From assembly GCA_900545865.1 (NCBI GenBank), contig URAN01000005.1, forward strand, positions 1 through 64,000: 64,000 nucleotides of DNA, in the 5' to 3' direction. Position numbers and translations under genes: made by a program. How positions within the stretch are numbered: position 1 is the first letter of the stretch; each line of letters begins with the position of its first letter. Below, piece by piece: positions 40,219-49,349 of this stretch. The stretch is from an uncultured Eubacteriales bacterium. GTDB lineage: Bacteria; Bacillota; Clostridia; Monoglobales; Monoglobaceae. The notes under the pieces were generated by a model. The model did no database searches. It saw nothing but the letters and a program-made list of their open reading frames with translations, and was not told the origin of the DNA.

Positions 40219-41211
40219 TTATTGAGCCTGTACACAGGTAATGGCAACAACCCCGACAATATCGTCCGCGCTGCATCCTCTCGACAGGTCATTTATCGGC
40301 ATCGCTATACCCTGGGTAACAGGTCCGTATGCCTCTGCTTTTGCAAGTCTTTGAACCAGCTTATAACCGATATTTCCTGCGTCAAGGTCGGGGAACACGA
40401 GAACGTTTGCACGGCCGGCAACAGAGCTTCCCGGTGCTTTTGATGCGGCAACCTCGGGAACGATTGCGGCATCTAACTGTAACTCGCCGTCAACCGTAAC
40501 ATCGGGATATTCGCTCTTACAAATTTCGGTTGCCTCAACAACTTTGGTTACATCGGCGTGCTTTGCACTACCTTTTGTAGAATGCGAAAGCATGGCAACG
40601 AGAGCCTTTTCTTGCACCAAAAGTTCAAACGATTCAGCCGATGATGCGGCGATTGCCGCAAGTCTTTCGGGGTCGGGGTTCTGTTCGAGACCGCTGTCCG
40701 CAAATATGAATGTTCCGTCAGACCCGTATTCGCAATTCGGAACAACAACCAAAAAGAATGCCGACACAAGCTTTACACCCGGTCTTGTCTTTATAATCTG
40801 AAGGCTCGGGCGCAGTGTATTCGCCGTTGAGTGACAAGCACCCGAAACAACGCCGTCCGCATCTCCGGCTTTAACCATAAGACATGCATAATACATATAG
40901 TCGCCGAGAGCGGTTTCTTTTGCCTGTTCATATGTCAAACCTTTTTTCTTTCTCAATTCAACAAACAAATTGAGATATTCCTCTGTTTTTTCGTATGTAT
41001 GGGGGTCAATAACGGTTGCGCCCGAAATATCATATTCCTTTCCGTATTCTGCGATTTCCTCGGGCGTACCCAATATAATCAGATTCGCGATTCCCTCTTT
41101 TAAAATCTTTTCCGCCGCTTCGAAGGTTCTCTTGTCCATCGATTCGGGAAGAACGATAGTCTTTTTATCAGACTTGGCTCTTTCTTTAATTGTTTCCAAA
41201 AACTTACTCAT
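40219..41211 (-). CDS. pta: Phosphate acetyltransferase
   Basis: Transfers the acetyl group of acetyl-CoA to phosphate. 330 residues, the short class without the N-terminal BioD-like domain. Motifs: KTIVLPESMDKRTFEAA, ADGVVSGACHSTANTLRPS, FADSGLEQNPDPERLA, GELQLDAAIVPEVA, NVLVFPDLDAGNIGYKL. Start ATG after GGAGG at 8 nt. Operon with ackA. Confidence 0.97.
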   Translation of the reverse strand: MSKFLETIKERAKSDKKTIVLPESMDKRTFEAAEKILKEGIANLIILGTPEEIAEYGKEYDISGATVIDPHTYEKTEEYLNLFVELRKKKGLTYEQAKETALGDYMYYACLMVKAGDADGVVSGACHSTANTLRPSLQIIKTRPGVKLVSAFFLVVVPNCEYGSDGTFIFADSGLEQNPDPERLAAIAASSAESFELLVQEKALVAMLSHSTKGSAKHADVTKVVEATEICKSEYPDVTVDGELQLDAAIVPEVAASKAPGSSVAGRANVLVFPDLDAGNIGYKLVQRLAKAEAYGPVTQGIAMPINDLSRGCSADDIVGVVAITCVQAQ

Positions 41212-41286
41212 TTAACGTGCCTCCATGCTAATTTAAACAAATATAACTGTAAAATTTTATTAATTGGTTAAAACCATCTGTTCTCT

Positions 41287-41315
41287 ATTATAATACAAAA
41301 AAATTCAATATACAA
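41287..41315 (-). promoter_or_regulatory. Promoter of pta-ackA
   Basis: On the minus strand TTGTAT (41315-41310) and TATAAT (41292-41287), spacer 17. A 76-nt leader precedes pta. Confidence 0.7.
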
Positions 41316-41416
41316 GAGGAATTTGTAAAAAAATATATATTTGTGCAACTTTTTGCGCAAATCGCCGTAAAACCGTTCGCCGCAGCCGAAAAACGCATCC
41401 GAAATATATTTTTCGC

Positions 41417-41640
41417 TTGACATTTTTGATTTATGTGATATATTTAATATAAAAATTATAATCGGAGCAATGCTCCTGCTTTGCTTGCAAAGAGCAGAGC
41501 TTGCGACAGATTGCAATAGTCGCAGGGGGCATTGGCTCCTCAGGATTTCAGTGGGAGATTATGACTCCCACTGAAATTTCGGAATGGAATCCGCCGCCTA
41601 TGAGGCGGGGGACATCTGCGACAACGTTATAATCGGAGGA
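41417..41640 (+). promoter_or_regulatory. Promoter and long structured leader of tmcAL
   Basis: TTGACA 41417-41422 and TATATT 41439-41444 (spacer 16). The 200-nt leader has GCTTTGC/GCAAAG, a perfect 12-bp hairpin TTTCAGTGGGAG / CTCCCACTGAAA (about 41547-41577), CCGCC/GGCGG (about 41592-41609), and GTCGCAG ... CTGCGAC (about 41519-41622) that could close all of these into one multibranch fold. It may be a cis-regulatory RNA or an old insertion-element end. Confidence 0.5.
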
Positions 41641-41646
41641 CTTAAT

Positions 41647-42801
41647 ATGCGAATTGCCGCCGTAATATGCGAATATAACCCCTTTCACAACGGCCACAAA
41701 CACCAAATCGATACCGCGCGCACAGAGCTTGGCTGTGACGGTTTTATCGGACTTATGAGCGGTAACTTTGTCCAGCGCGGCGAATTCGCCGTCTTTGACA
41801 AAAGCGTCCGCGCCGCCGCCGCAATTTCTTGCGGAATCGACCTTGTTTTGGAAAATCCAACAGATTGCGTTCTGCGCTCTGCCGAGATTTACGCCGATCG
41901 CGCCGTGTATATACTCGACTCGCTCGGCTGTGTCGATTATCTTGTGTTTGGTGCGGAAGAACCCGATCTATCGAAATTAAAAGAAATCGCCGAATTTTTC
42001 GCCGCCGAACCGCCGCGGTTCAAGTCCGCGCTTGCGGATGAATTAAAATCGGGTGCGCCGTTCGCCGCCGCACGCGCCGCGGCAGCGGCAAATATCCTCG
42101 GTTTTGGTATTACCGAACCTTTGAGCAAGCCTAATAACCTTTTGGCAATAGAATATCTAAAGGCTCTGATACGCCGCAATTCATCAATAGAACCCGTACT
42201 GATAAAGCGCGTCGGCGCAATGCACGACAGTGACGAAATCAGCGGCATAACCGCCTCGGCAACAAAATTACGTAAAATGCTTCAAGACAGAGATAATATT
42301 TCACCGCTTGTTCCTTCCCCGGCAGCCAATATATATCGCACGGCAAAAGCCTTTGACCCCACAACCGCCGATGCAGCAATACTCGGTTCTCTGTGTCTTA
42401 TGCCGAAAGAGCGGCTCGCCGCCGCACCCGATATTTCCGAGGGTCTTGAAAACAAGATAAAACACGAGGTTATGTATGCCGAAACATTCGCAGGTCTTTG
42501 CGCCGCGGTCAAGTCAAAGCGATATGCGTACAGCCGTATTCGGCGCGCCCTGCTTTGTGCATATCTCGGTTTGTCAAAGTCCGCCGCCGAACCGCCGTAT
42601 GTTAAAATCCTCGATTTTAACTATATCGGACGGCAAATCATATCAGCGGCTAAAAAAACATCTGAAATCACGCTTGCCAAGAACGCATCGGCAATCTTAA
42701 AAGACAAATCCGCAATGAAATTATGGAAATCACAGCTCGGATTCGACAGGGTTTACGAAATTATGTCACAAACGAATATCCGACCGAACAAATATTTGTA
42801 A
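41647..42801 (+). CDS. tmcAL: tRNA(Met) cytidine acetate ligase
   Basis: Makes N4-acetylcytidine at the wobble base of elongator tRNA-Met from acetate and ATP. 384 residues. Nucleotidyltransferase-type N-terminus: VICEYNPFHNGHKHQI (HxGH-like), GLMSGNFVQRGEFAVFDK, then YLVFGAEE; Ala-rich middle; C-terminal RRALLCAYLGL. ATG 41647 follows GGAGG at 8 nt. Divergent from pta-ackA, whose product acetate is its substrate. Confidence 0.92.
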   Translation: MRIAAVICEYNPFHNGHKHQIDTARTELGCDGFIGLMSGNFVQRGEFAVFDKSVRAAAAISCGIDLVLENPTDCVLRSAEIYADRAVYILDSLGCVDYLVFGAEEPDLSKLKEIAEFFAAEPPRFKSALADELKSGAPFAAARAAAAANILGFGITEPLSKPNNLLAIEYLKALIRRNSSIEPVLIKRVGAMHDSDEISGITASATKLRKMLQDRDNISPLVPSPAANIYRTAKAFDPTTADAAILGSLCLMPKERLAAAPDISEGLENKIKHEVMYAETFAGLCAAVKSKRYAYSRIRRALLCAYLGLSKSAAEPPYVKILDFNYIGRQIISAAKKTSEITLAKNASAILKDKSAMKLWKSQLGFDRVYEIMSQTNIRPNKYL

Positions 42802-42837
42802 AATATGCAGAAATTTGTTTTTATCGCCGTTCGGCTC

Positions 42838-42866
42838 TTGCGGACGGGCGGTTATTGGAGTATAAT
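42838..42866 (+). promoter_or_regulatory. Promoter of the hisD operon
   Basis: TTGCGG 42838-42843 and TATAAT 42861-42866, spacer 17; ribosome site GGAAAGGAAG before hisD. Confidence 0.7.
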
Positions 42867-42917
42867 ATACATATCTTTAATATAAAGCAAATACCTCATC
42901 GGAAAGGAAGATTAAAT

Positions 42918-44210
42918 ATGAACATTTACAAGCTTAACGAAATGACGGCCGAGAAAAAGGCGTATATACTAAAGCGTGCCGAAACGGACATCAGCGAACA
43001 GATGCAGCTCGCAAAAGAGGTTTCGGATGACATTCGCGCAAGGGGTGACAAGGCGGTTTTGGAATACACTTCGAAATTCGACCGCGTTGACCTCACCGCC
43101 GACAGGATGAAGGTTAAACCCGAGGAAATCGAGGACGGCTACAAGCGTCTGGACGCCGAAACGCGTGAGGCAATCGAATATGCGGCACGCAATATCCGCG
43201 ACTTCCATAAAAAACAGATGCCCGAGGAAATGTGGTTCACCGAGGTGGACAAGGGCTTGCTTGTAGGCGAAAAGACCACGCCGATAGTCGATGTTTGTCT
43301 GTACGTTCCGAGAGGAAAGGGCAGCTTTCCGTCCGTAATGCTTATGCTTGGCATCCCCGCCGTTGTTGCCGGGGTGGAAAAAATCGTTGTTGTAACGCCG
43401 CCGAACGAACAGGGCAATGTTGATGACGCGATTCTTGCCGCCGCCAAAATCATCGGTATTACCGAGATATACAAGGTCGGCGGCATTCAGGCTGTTTCAG
43501 CCGTTGCATACGGAACGGAAACAATTCCAAAATGCCACAAGATAATCGGTCCGGGCAACTCTTACGCAACCGCGGCAAAGCGCGTTCTTGCCAATTACAT
43601 AGACGCAGGCCTTCCGGCAGGTCCGAGCGAATGTATCATTCTTGCGGACGAAAACGCCGACCCCGAAAAGGTCGCTCTTGACCTTATGATAGAGGCGGAA
43701 CACGGCCCCGACTCGGCAGCTCTGCTCGTTACGAACTCTGCCGAATTGGTTGAAAAGGTCGTTCCGATTGTTGAACGCCAGCTCGAAAAAATTTCGGACA
43801 AGCGCCGCGATTTTGTAACGAAAGGCTTTTCTACATACGGCGGTGCGATAATCACCGAAAACCTTGACGAGAGTATCGCTTTCGTCAACGAATACGCGCC
43901 CGAACATATGGAGGTTATGACCGAAAAGCCGTTCGAGGTTCTTCCCAAAATCAAGAACGCCGGCGAGATACTGCTCGGTGACTATACCCCGGTTACACTC
44001 TGTAACTTTGTTCTCGGTCCGAACGCAATCCTCCCGACCGGACAATCGGCAAAGACATATTCGAGCGTTTCGGTTATGGACTTTTTAAAGCGTTCGTCTG
44101 TCGGATACGCAAGCCGTGACGGATTCGAAAAAGTCAGAAATTATGCTTATAAAATTGCGTGCGTTGAGGGCTTTGACACTCACGGTCTCGCCGTAAAGGA
44201 GAGAAAATAA
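42918..44210 (+). CDS. hisD: Histidinol dehydrogenase (HisD family)
   Basis: NAD-linked four-electron oxidation of histidinol to histidine in its usual role. 430 residues. Family motifs: VCLYVPRGKGSFPSVMLML, KVGGIQAVSAVAYGTE, KIIGPGNSYATAAKR, LPAGPSECIILAD, EAEHGPDSAALLVT, and the catalytic EYAPEHMEVM. The RG in place of the usual GG after YVP marks a subgroup whose substrate I cannot confirm. ATG 42918 follows the promoter; the longer in-frame start lies upstream of the promoter. Overlaps the next gene by 1 bp (TAATG). Confidence 0.88.
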   Translation: MNIYKLNEMTAEKKAYILKRAETDISEQMQLAKEVSDDIRARGDKAVLEYTSKFDRVDLTADRMKVKPEEIEDGYKRLDAETREAIEYAARNIRDFHKKQMPEEMWFTEVDKGLLVGEKTTPIVDVCLYVPRGKGSFPSVMLMLGIPAVVAGVEKIVVVTPPNEQGNVDDAILAAAKIIGITEIYKVGGIQAVSAVAYGTETIPKCHKIIGPGNSYATAAKRVLANYIDAGLPAGPSECIILADENADPEKVALDLMIEAEHGPDSAALLVTNSAELVEKVVPIVERQLEKISDKRRDFVTKGFSTYGGAIITENLDESIAFVNEYAPEHMEVMTEKPFEVLPKIKNAGEILLGDYTPVTLCNFVLGPNAILPTGQSAKTYSSVSVMDFLKRSSVGYASRDGFEKVRNYAYKIACVEGFDTHGLAVKERK

Positions 44211-44842
44211 TGGATAATTATTTAAAGCGCAAAGTGACCGCAATACGCAAGACATCCGAAAGCAGCGTATCGGTCACGATAGAAAAGGGTGAGCTCAAAG
44301 CGGATTATCGTAAGCATATTGCCACACCGATTGCATTTTTGAATCATATGATTGAGCATATCGCATGGCGTGCGGGGCTGAATATTGACATCAGTCTCGA
44401 TATGCCAGACTTTCAGCTTATTCATCTCGTATGTGAGGACGCGTCAATGACCCTCGGAAAGGCTGTCGGTGAATTCGTCAGAGTCAACCGCACCTCGGGT
44501 TATGGCTTTGCAACGGGAATTATCGATGAAGCAAAGGCGGACGCGGTAATTTCGTTTGAGGATCGCTCATATCTCGATTTCAGCTCGGCGATTGAATACG
44601 CCGAAAATGTTGAGGGTATGCCGTCGGAAGAGCTTATCACATTTCTTGACGGATTTGTTCAGGGTGCAAGATGCACCTTGCACATCGACATACAAAAGGG
44701 CGCAAACGGACACCACATCTGGGAGGCGGTCTATCGTGCTTTCGGAATAGCTCTCGGTGGTGCTCTCGCCTTTGATAAAAACAGAATCGGAAAGACATCC
44801 GGGGTTGCCGGTGAGGTTATATATGAAATTAAATCTGAATAA
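44210..44842 (+). CDS. Divergent imidazoleglycerol-phosphate dehydratase-like protein
   Basis: A 210-residue protein of the HisB dehydratase fold: IAFLNHMIEHIAWRAG, LIHLVCEDASMTLGKAV, TLHIDIQKGANGHHIWEAVY. Compared with authentic HisB the DDHHxxED segment is LIHLVCED (one His lost), the ARxxLDxSGR stretch is ADAVISFEDR, and a Glu near ELITFL is changed. Some manganese ligands are therefore missing. It may be an altered HisB or a paralogue with another substrate. Flanked tightly by hisD and a HAD gene. Confidence 0.75.
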   Translation: MDNYLKRKVTAIRKTSESSVSVTIEKGELKADYRKHIATPIAFLNHMIEHIAWRAGLNIDISLDMPDFQLIHLVCEDASMTLGKAVGEFVRVNRTSGYGFATGIIDEAKADAVISFEDRSYLDFSSAIEYAENVEGMPSEELITFLDGFVQGARCTLHIDIQKGANGHHIWEAVYRAFGIALGGALAFDKNRIGKTSGVAGEVIYEIKSE

Positions 44843-45875
44843 CTATAACAAAATAATATTTGACCTGGACGGGGTAATAACCTCCGAGCTTGCCTATTGG
44901 CAGGCGGCGGCTCTCGGCGCATACGATTTATTGTTCGATTCCGAACATTACGGTATCGGCGGCATTGACCGCGAGTATTGCCGCAGGCAATATCAACATA
45001 TTTATACAACAATTATGTGCGGCGGCAGAACCGTCAAGGCGGTCAAACGCCTTGGCATCAACACTAACTGGGACTTGTTATACACAGTATTTTGTATCTC
45101 AAAATACTTGAACCCCGAGCTTGAATCATTGGATGCGGCGCATTTTCAAAGCGTTTGTATGTTTATCGAAAACATCGAACAAAAAGCCCCCGATGTGTAC
45201 TTTACGCTCGGCAGTCTTGCATCCCACGCAATGCCGAATTATGAAGAAAAGCACTTTATGCGTGGCAATGACGGTCTTTGGCAAGAGCTTTTGGAAGTAT
45301 TTGACCTTTGGTATGACGGCTGTGCTGAATTTGAGGGTATAAAGGTCAATGACGAACTTTTATTTGACGATGACGAAGTAAAATCGACTTTGGAATATTT
45401 GAAAAGTCAAAACATCGTTCTCGGCATCGGAAGCGGCCGCCCGAGAGATGAGATAATCAATCCTCTTAAAATGCACGGAATTATCGATTGTTTTGACCTC
45501 GATTTATTCGCGTCTTTTGATGAGGTATGCGAGGCAGAGCAAGCTCTCAAGCCCGAACTTCCTCTTGCAAAGCCCGACCCGTTCGTATTTTTAAAAGCGG
45601 CGCTCGGCAAAGAATACTCGGATGCCGACCTGCATAACGGTAATTTTGATAAATCAAAATTAAAGGGTACACTGATCGTCGGCGATGCCCCGTCTGATTT
45701 GATGTCGGCGAAAAGCGGCGGTTTTGACTTTCTCGGCGTTTTAACGGGTGTCGAGGGTGACGGAATGTTATCATACTTCACGCAAAATCACGCCGAATAT
45801 GTTTTAAATGACATTCGCGAACTTGTCCCGAATTTCACGAATTCCGAGTCAGATTCGGATTCGGACAGCGAATAA
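44823..45875 (+). CDS. HAD-superfamily phosphatase, candidate partner of the HisD/HisB-like pair
   Basis: A 350-residue protein with HAD motifs: IIFDLDGVITSE (nucleophile Asp), GIGSGRPRDE (motif II), KPDPFVFLKAA (motif III Lys) and LIVGDAPSDLMSAK (motif IV). A large helical cap or insert of 170 residues separates motifs I and II. The tail is SESDSDSDSE. Overlaps the hisB-like gene by 20 bp. A histidinol-phosphate phosphatase role is possible from context but not shown by sequence; it is much longer than known HAD ones. Confidence 0.75.
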   Translation: MKLNLNNYNKIIFDLDGVITSELAYWQAAALGAYDLLFDSEHYGIGGIDREYCRRQYQHIYTTIMCGGRTVKAVKRLGINTNWDLLYTVFCISKYLNPELESLDAAHFQSVCMFIENIEQKAPDVYFTLGSLASHAMPNYEEKHFMRGNDGLWQELLEVFDLWYDGCAEFEGIKVNDELLFDDDEVKSTLEYLKSQNIVLGIGSGRPRDEIINPLKMHGIIDCFDLDLFASFDEVCEAEQALKPELPLAKPDPFVFLKAALGKEYSDADLHNGNFDKSKLKGTLIVGDAPSDLMSAKSGGFDFLGVLTGVEGDGMLSYFTQNHAEYVLNDIRELVPNFTNSESDSDSDSE

Positions 45876-45896
45876 TCAAACATATTATAAATTCAA

Positions 45897-45946
45897 AAAC
45901 AGAGATAATCAAAGGCGTTATCGCCCGAGATTATCTCTGTTTTTTT
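45897..45946 (+). terminator. Intrinsic terminator of the hisD operon
   Basis: AACAGAGATAATC ... GATTATCTCTGTT stem followed by TTTTTTT. The remaining gap to 46015 shows nothing. Confidence 0.92.
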
Positions 45947-46015
45947 GCGTCACATCTTATCTGTAAAGTTTGTATTTCGGTTTTGCGCACCGTTTTATTC
46001 AGCAACCGTTCCGCA

Positions 46016-48334
46016 TCATCTTTGAGCATTACCGACTTTTGAATTGGTTTGTGCGGCGGTCTGTTTTTCCGTCAAGGTTGTAAAGGTTGCCGCCGGGAGT
46101 CCCGAATCATCGGTGAGATTCGGCATTTCGGGATACGCACCCCATGCGTATCTGACATACATCGGTGTCTTTATCTCGGGATTCGACAGAATAACCGTAT
46201 TCTTGTCAATCTTCGCATCCGCCGCTTTGAACACTCCGTCCGCAGCCGCTATTTCAAACTCATAAAGCTTGGTCGTATCGAGTTTTTCCGTCCTTATTTT
46301 TTCGTCCGTCACCCTGTCGGCGTATCTGTTCTTATCCATTACCGAAAGGTTTCCGCTCGATTCAAAGGTTGCGACAATTGTGTTTCCGACAACCGCCGCC
46401 GACTTGAACATCGGTCCTGTTGCCGCATCTTTGCCGCCGTAACAGTCACGCTTTGCAAGACGCGCAAACCTTTCGCCGACCGTCTTTTTATCCCACGGAT
46501 GAATATCTTCGCGACAGCTGCCCGTGCCGCCCTCGTACCGACCGTAAATATCCAAAAGACTTATCATTCCGATATTCTTTTTGTTCGATACCTTATAAAG
46601 CGTTTCGCGCTGTCCCTCTCTGATTAGAGACTCATCAACCTTATATCTGGCAAGCTGTGCCCAATAAAATGGCAAATCCGCGCCCCAGATACCTCTGTAC
46701 GAATTGATAAGTCCCGACATCGCATCGGAATATGTCGCTGATGTCAGATGCGTTCTGTATTGATCCGCCTCGCCCTGGTACAAAATTATTCCCTTTATTG
46801 CCAGACGGCTGAGCGGATTTATCCTGTTGTTATAAAGGTCGCCGTCGGTCGATGTGAATGTTCCGCTTTTTGTTCCCTTCGAAATCCAGCGGTTTATCTC
46901 GGTATCACCGACCGCAATATTTATGATTCCGACAGGTTTGTCCGATGCGGCTTGAATATCCTTTGCGAAATAATATCCGACCGCCGAACAGTACGCAATT
47001 GTATCGGCGTCACACTCGCGCCACGGAACGCCGCTCAGCGGAAGGTTATCCACCGGGCTTGCCGCACCGCCCGTTCCCATATTCCAAAGGTTCATAACTC
47101 GGATATTTTTATTTTTAACCGTTTCGGGATTTTTAAGTTCCTTCGCCGTGTCGTCACCGTTCATCATATAATAGTCCATATTCGACTGACCTGTGCAAAT
47201 CCACACATCGCCGACCGTTATGTTCTTATACTTGACAACCTCGCCGTCACATCTGACCGTAAGGGTGTAATCGCCGCCCTCGGACAGAGTTCCGAGATTG
47301 ACCTCCCAGTTCGAATTTTCGTCCGCTGTTGCCGTCCGTTCGGGAACATTCCCGAGCTTGCTCGTCAGCTGTACCTTGACCTCACGCATTTTTGGCGCTT
47401 TTCCCCATATTATAATGGGTTTATCCGCCTGGATAATCATATTGCTGCCGAATACCGAGGCAACGCTGAATTTTGCTGCCGCGCTGTTTATGCGATATTC
47501 GAGCGGTGCCGAAATCGCCGAACCCCCGCTGTTATTATTCAGCGCAATAACGCGATAGCTGTCGCCTTCCTCCGCCGCCGTACCGGCTATTTTTATATCA
47601 AGCGTTTCAACGGCGTTCTTTGTAAAGTCGCGCTGATAAACCGCCATTTTTTTCATAACATTGTTTTTGTTATACGCCACGGCAAGGATTGTCGCCTCGA
47701 AATTCCGTCTTATATCATACGCCTCAAGAGAAATATTGACATCACTCAAACCATCGGCACGTTTTTGAATATTAAGACCCTCTGTACCGAGCCACTCAAT
47801 CTCGGATAAATTCGCCTTTGACGGAATCGTCACCCTAAAATACCGATACACGCCAAAACCGCTGAAATCAATCTCTTTTTTCGTCTTTTCGGGCGGTTCG
47901 CTTTCCTCAATCACCGCAAGCTCAACGAATTTTTTGTTATCCGCCGAGGCATAAAACCTCGTCCCCAAACAATTGTTTCCGTTTGCCGCATCGAGAGCCG
48001 CCGTGTAATACCGTATCTGCGAAAAGATTATGTCACAACCCATATCGAGGGTTACCGTCATATCCGTGTCCGATGTCGGGTATGTATTTGCATCACTGTC
48101 AAATAATTTAAGAGCCTCTGCTGCACCGACCCCCGTACACGAAATATTCTTTTCGGTTATGCCGCCGTTCGGCTCAACCTTTTCATATTTCATATACATC
48201 TTCATATCGGGTCTGTTCCCCGGAAGAACGTATTCAGAATCGGCGTCCTTTTTCGCCGCGCACGATGTGCCGAACACAAGCACAAAAACAGACAGTACAG
48301 TCAAAAAAACCGCTGTTCCCCTTTTTCCGTACAT
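46016..48334 (-). CDS. Sialate O-acetylesterase-type lipoprotein with F5/8C-like domain
   Basis: Removes O-acetyl groups from sialic acids or other glycans. 772 residues. Signal peptide with a lipobox-like VFGTSC (Cys25), so probably anchored outside the membrane. Residues about 60-195 look like a discoidin (F5/8 type C) carbohydrate-binding domain (VTLDMGCDIIFSQIRYYTAA, YRYFRVTIPS). The SGNH/SASA esterase follows: ICTGQSNMDYYM (nucleophile Ser), IINIAVGDTEINRW, ILYQGEADQYR and EDIHPWDKKT (Asp-x-x-His). Transcribed alone towards the his operon terminator. Confidence 0.87.
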   Translation of the reverse strand: MYGKRGTAVFLTVLSVFVLVFGTSCAAKKDADSEYVLPGNRPDMKMYMKYEKVEPNGGITEKNISCTGVGAAEALKLFDSDANTYPTSDTDMTVTLDMGCDIIFSQIRYYTAALDAANGNNCLGTRFYASADNKKFVELAVIEESEPPEKTKKEIDFSGFGVYRYFRVTIPSKANLSEIEWLGTEGLNIQKRADGLSDVNISLEAYDIRRNFEATILAVAYNKNNVMKKMAVYQRDFTKNAVETLDIKIAGTAAEEGDSYRVIALNNNSGGSAISAPLEYRINSAAAKFSVASVFGSNMIIQADKPIIIWGKAPKMREVKVQLTSKLGNVPERTATADENSNWEVNLGTLSEGGDYTLTVRCDGEVVKYKNITVGDVWICTGQSNMDYYMMNGDDTAKELKNPETVKNKNIRVMNLWNMGTGGAASPVDNLPLSGVPWRECDADTIAYCSAVGYYFAKDIQAASDKPVGIINIAVGDTEINRWISKGTKSGTFTSTDGDLYNNRINPLSRLAIKGIILYQGEADQYRTHLTSATYSDAMSGLINSYRGIWGADLPFYWAQLARYKVDESLIREGQRETLYKVSNKKNIGMISLLDIYGRYEGGTGSCREDIHPWDKKTVGERFARLAKRDCYGGKDAATGPMFKSAAVVGNTIVATFESSGNLSVMDKNRYADRVTDEKIRTEKLDTTKLYEFEIAAADGVFKAADAKIDKNTVILSNPEIKTPMYVRYAWGAYPEMPNLTDDSGLPAATFTTLTEKQTAAQTNSKVGNAQR

Positions 48335-48668
48335 TGTACCGTCTCCTTTAAACCAATATAAATTTTAACATTTGCATTTTAACATTTGCGTCAAATGACA
48401 CTCTTGTATCATTTTACTACAAATCGGCAGATTTGTCAACCGCGGAATTGGGACGAACGGCTCAAATACAATATATTTTTACATTTTTTTGATTTTTAAA
48501 ATGCAGCGTCTTTGCGGCAAGTCATTTTTTATGTTCATTTTTTAACTTTTTTGAAACAAATGCAAAATTCAACTTTTTTTGCTTGACTTTTTAAATAAAT
48601 CAGCGTATAATATAGATTTAATGAGATATACTTTTTAAAGCTACCCCAATGACAAGGAGGCGAGATGC
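48335..48668 (+). promoter_or_regulatory. Divergent intergenic region with the smpB promoter
   Basis: TTGACT 48583-48588 and TATAAT 48606-48611, spacer 17; AAGGAGG at 48654-48660. The rest is T-rich with short repeats (AACATTTGC twice) and no gene. Confidence 0.75.
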
Positions 48669-49130
48669 TTGGCGGCAAACACAAAACTTATTGCACAAAA
48701 CAAAAAGGCGTACCACGACTATTTTGTGGACGAAGAAATCGAGGCAGGCATCGAGCTTGTCGGGACAGAGGTAAAATCGATTCGTCTCGGGCGCGTGAAT
48801 CTGAAAGACAGTTTTATTTCGTGCCGAACGGGCGAAGCAATCCTCATCGGTATGCACATAAGCCCGTATGAACACGGGAGCTTTTATAACCACGAACCGC
48901 TGCGCGAGCGGCGCTTGCTCTTGCATCGGCGCGAGATAAACAAGCTTATCGGCGTTACATCTCAACAGGGCTGTACGATTATCCCTCTGCGGCTCTATTT
49001 CAAAGGACAGCGTGTAAAGCTTGCTGTCGGTATTTGCCGCGGCAAAAAGAACTATGACAAACGTGCGACCGCTGCCGAACGCGATGCAAAACGCAATATC
49101 GACCGCGCGCTTAAAGCAAACTACAGATAA
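48669..49130 (+). CDS. smpB: SsrA-binding protein SmpB
   Basis: Binds tmRNA and carries it to stalled ribosomes. 153 residues, normal length. Motifs: IAQNKKAYHDYFVDEEIEAG, IELVGTEVKSIRLGRVNLKD, EHGSFYNHEPLRERRLLLH, LAVGICRGKKNYDKR. TTG start at 48669, 8 nt after AAGGAGG; a nearby ATG is out of frame. tmRNA itself is encoded 1.1 kb downstream. Confidence 0.95.
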   Translation: MAANTKLIAQNKKAYHDYFVDEEIEAGIELVGTEVKSIRLGRVNLKDSFISCRTGEAILIGMHISPYEHGSFYNHEPLRERRLLLHRREINKLIGVTSQQGCTIIPLRLYFKGQRVKLAVGICRGKKNYDKRATAAERDAKRNIDRALKANYR

Positions 49131-49349
49131 ACAGATAAAACAAATTATATAATCATTAAGGAAGTGTTTAACGTGAAAGTTCCTTTCACGTTATGCCTCC
49201 GGCGGATTTAATTGCCCGTGCAAAATTTTCTTCGCATACGCGAAGAAATGCACATGGGCGTAATAATCTCTTGTCATTCCTTGCCCTGCCGATAAGAGAT
49301 ATTTAATTTACTTTTTGTGCCGACGCAGGGCGGCGGAATGGAGATTATT
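49131..49349 (+). other. Intergenic region, hairpin without T-run
   Basis: AACGTGAAAG-TTC-CTTTCACGTT at 49170-49192 and a possible CTTCGC/GCGAAG near 49232. No gene seen. Confidence 0.5.

Noticed and set aside
42723..42917. 65-codon N-terminal extension of hisD
   Set aside because: It overlaps tmcAL, contains the hisD promoter and does not fit the HisD family start.
46748..47809. 353-codon open frame on the plus strand
   Set aside because: It lies antisense inside the sialate O-acetylesterase gene, is rich in Arg/Cys/Ile as expected of a shadow frame, and has no ribosome site.
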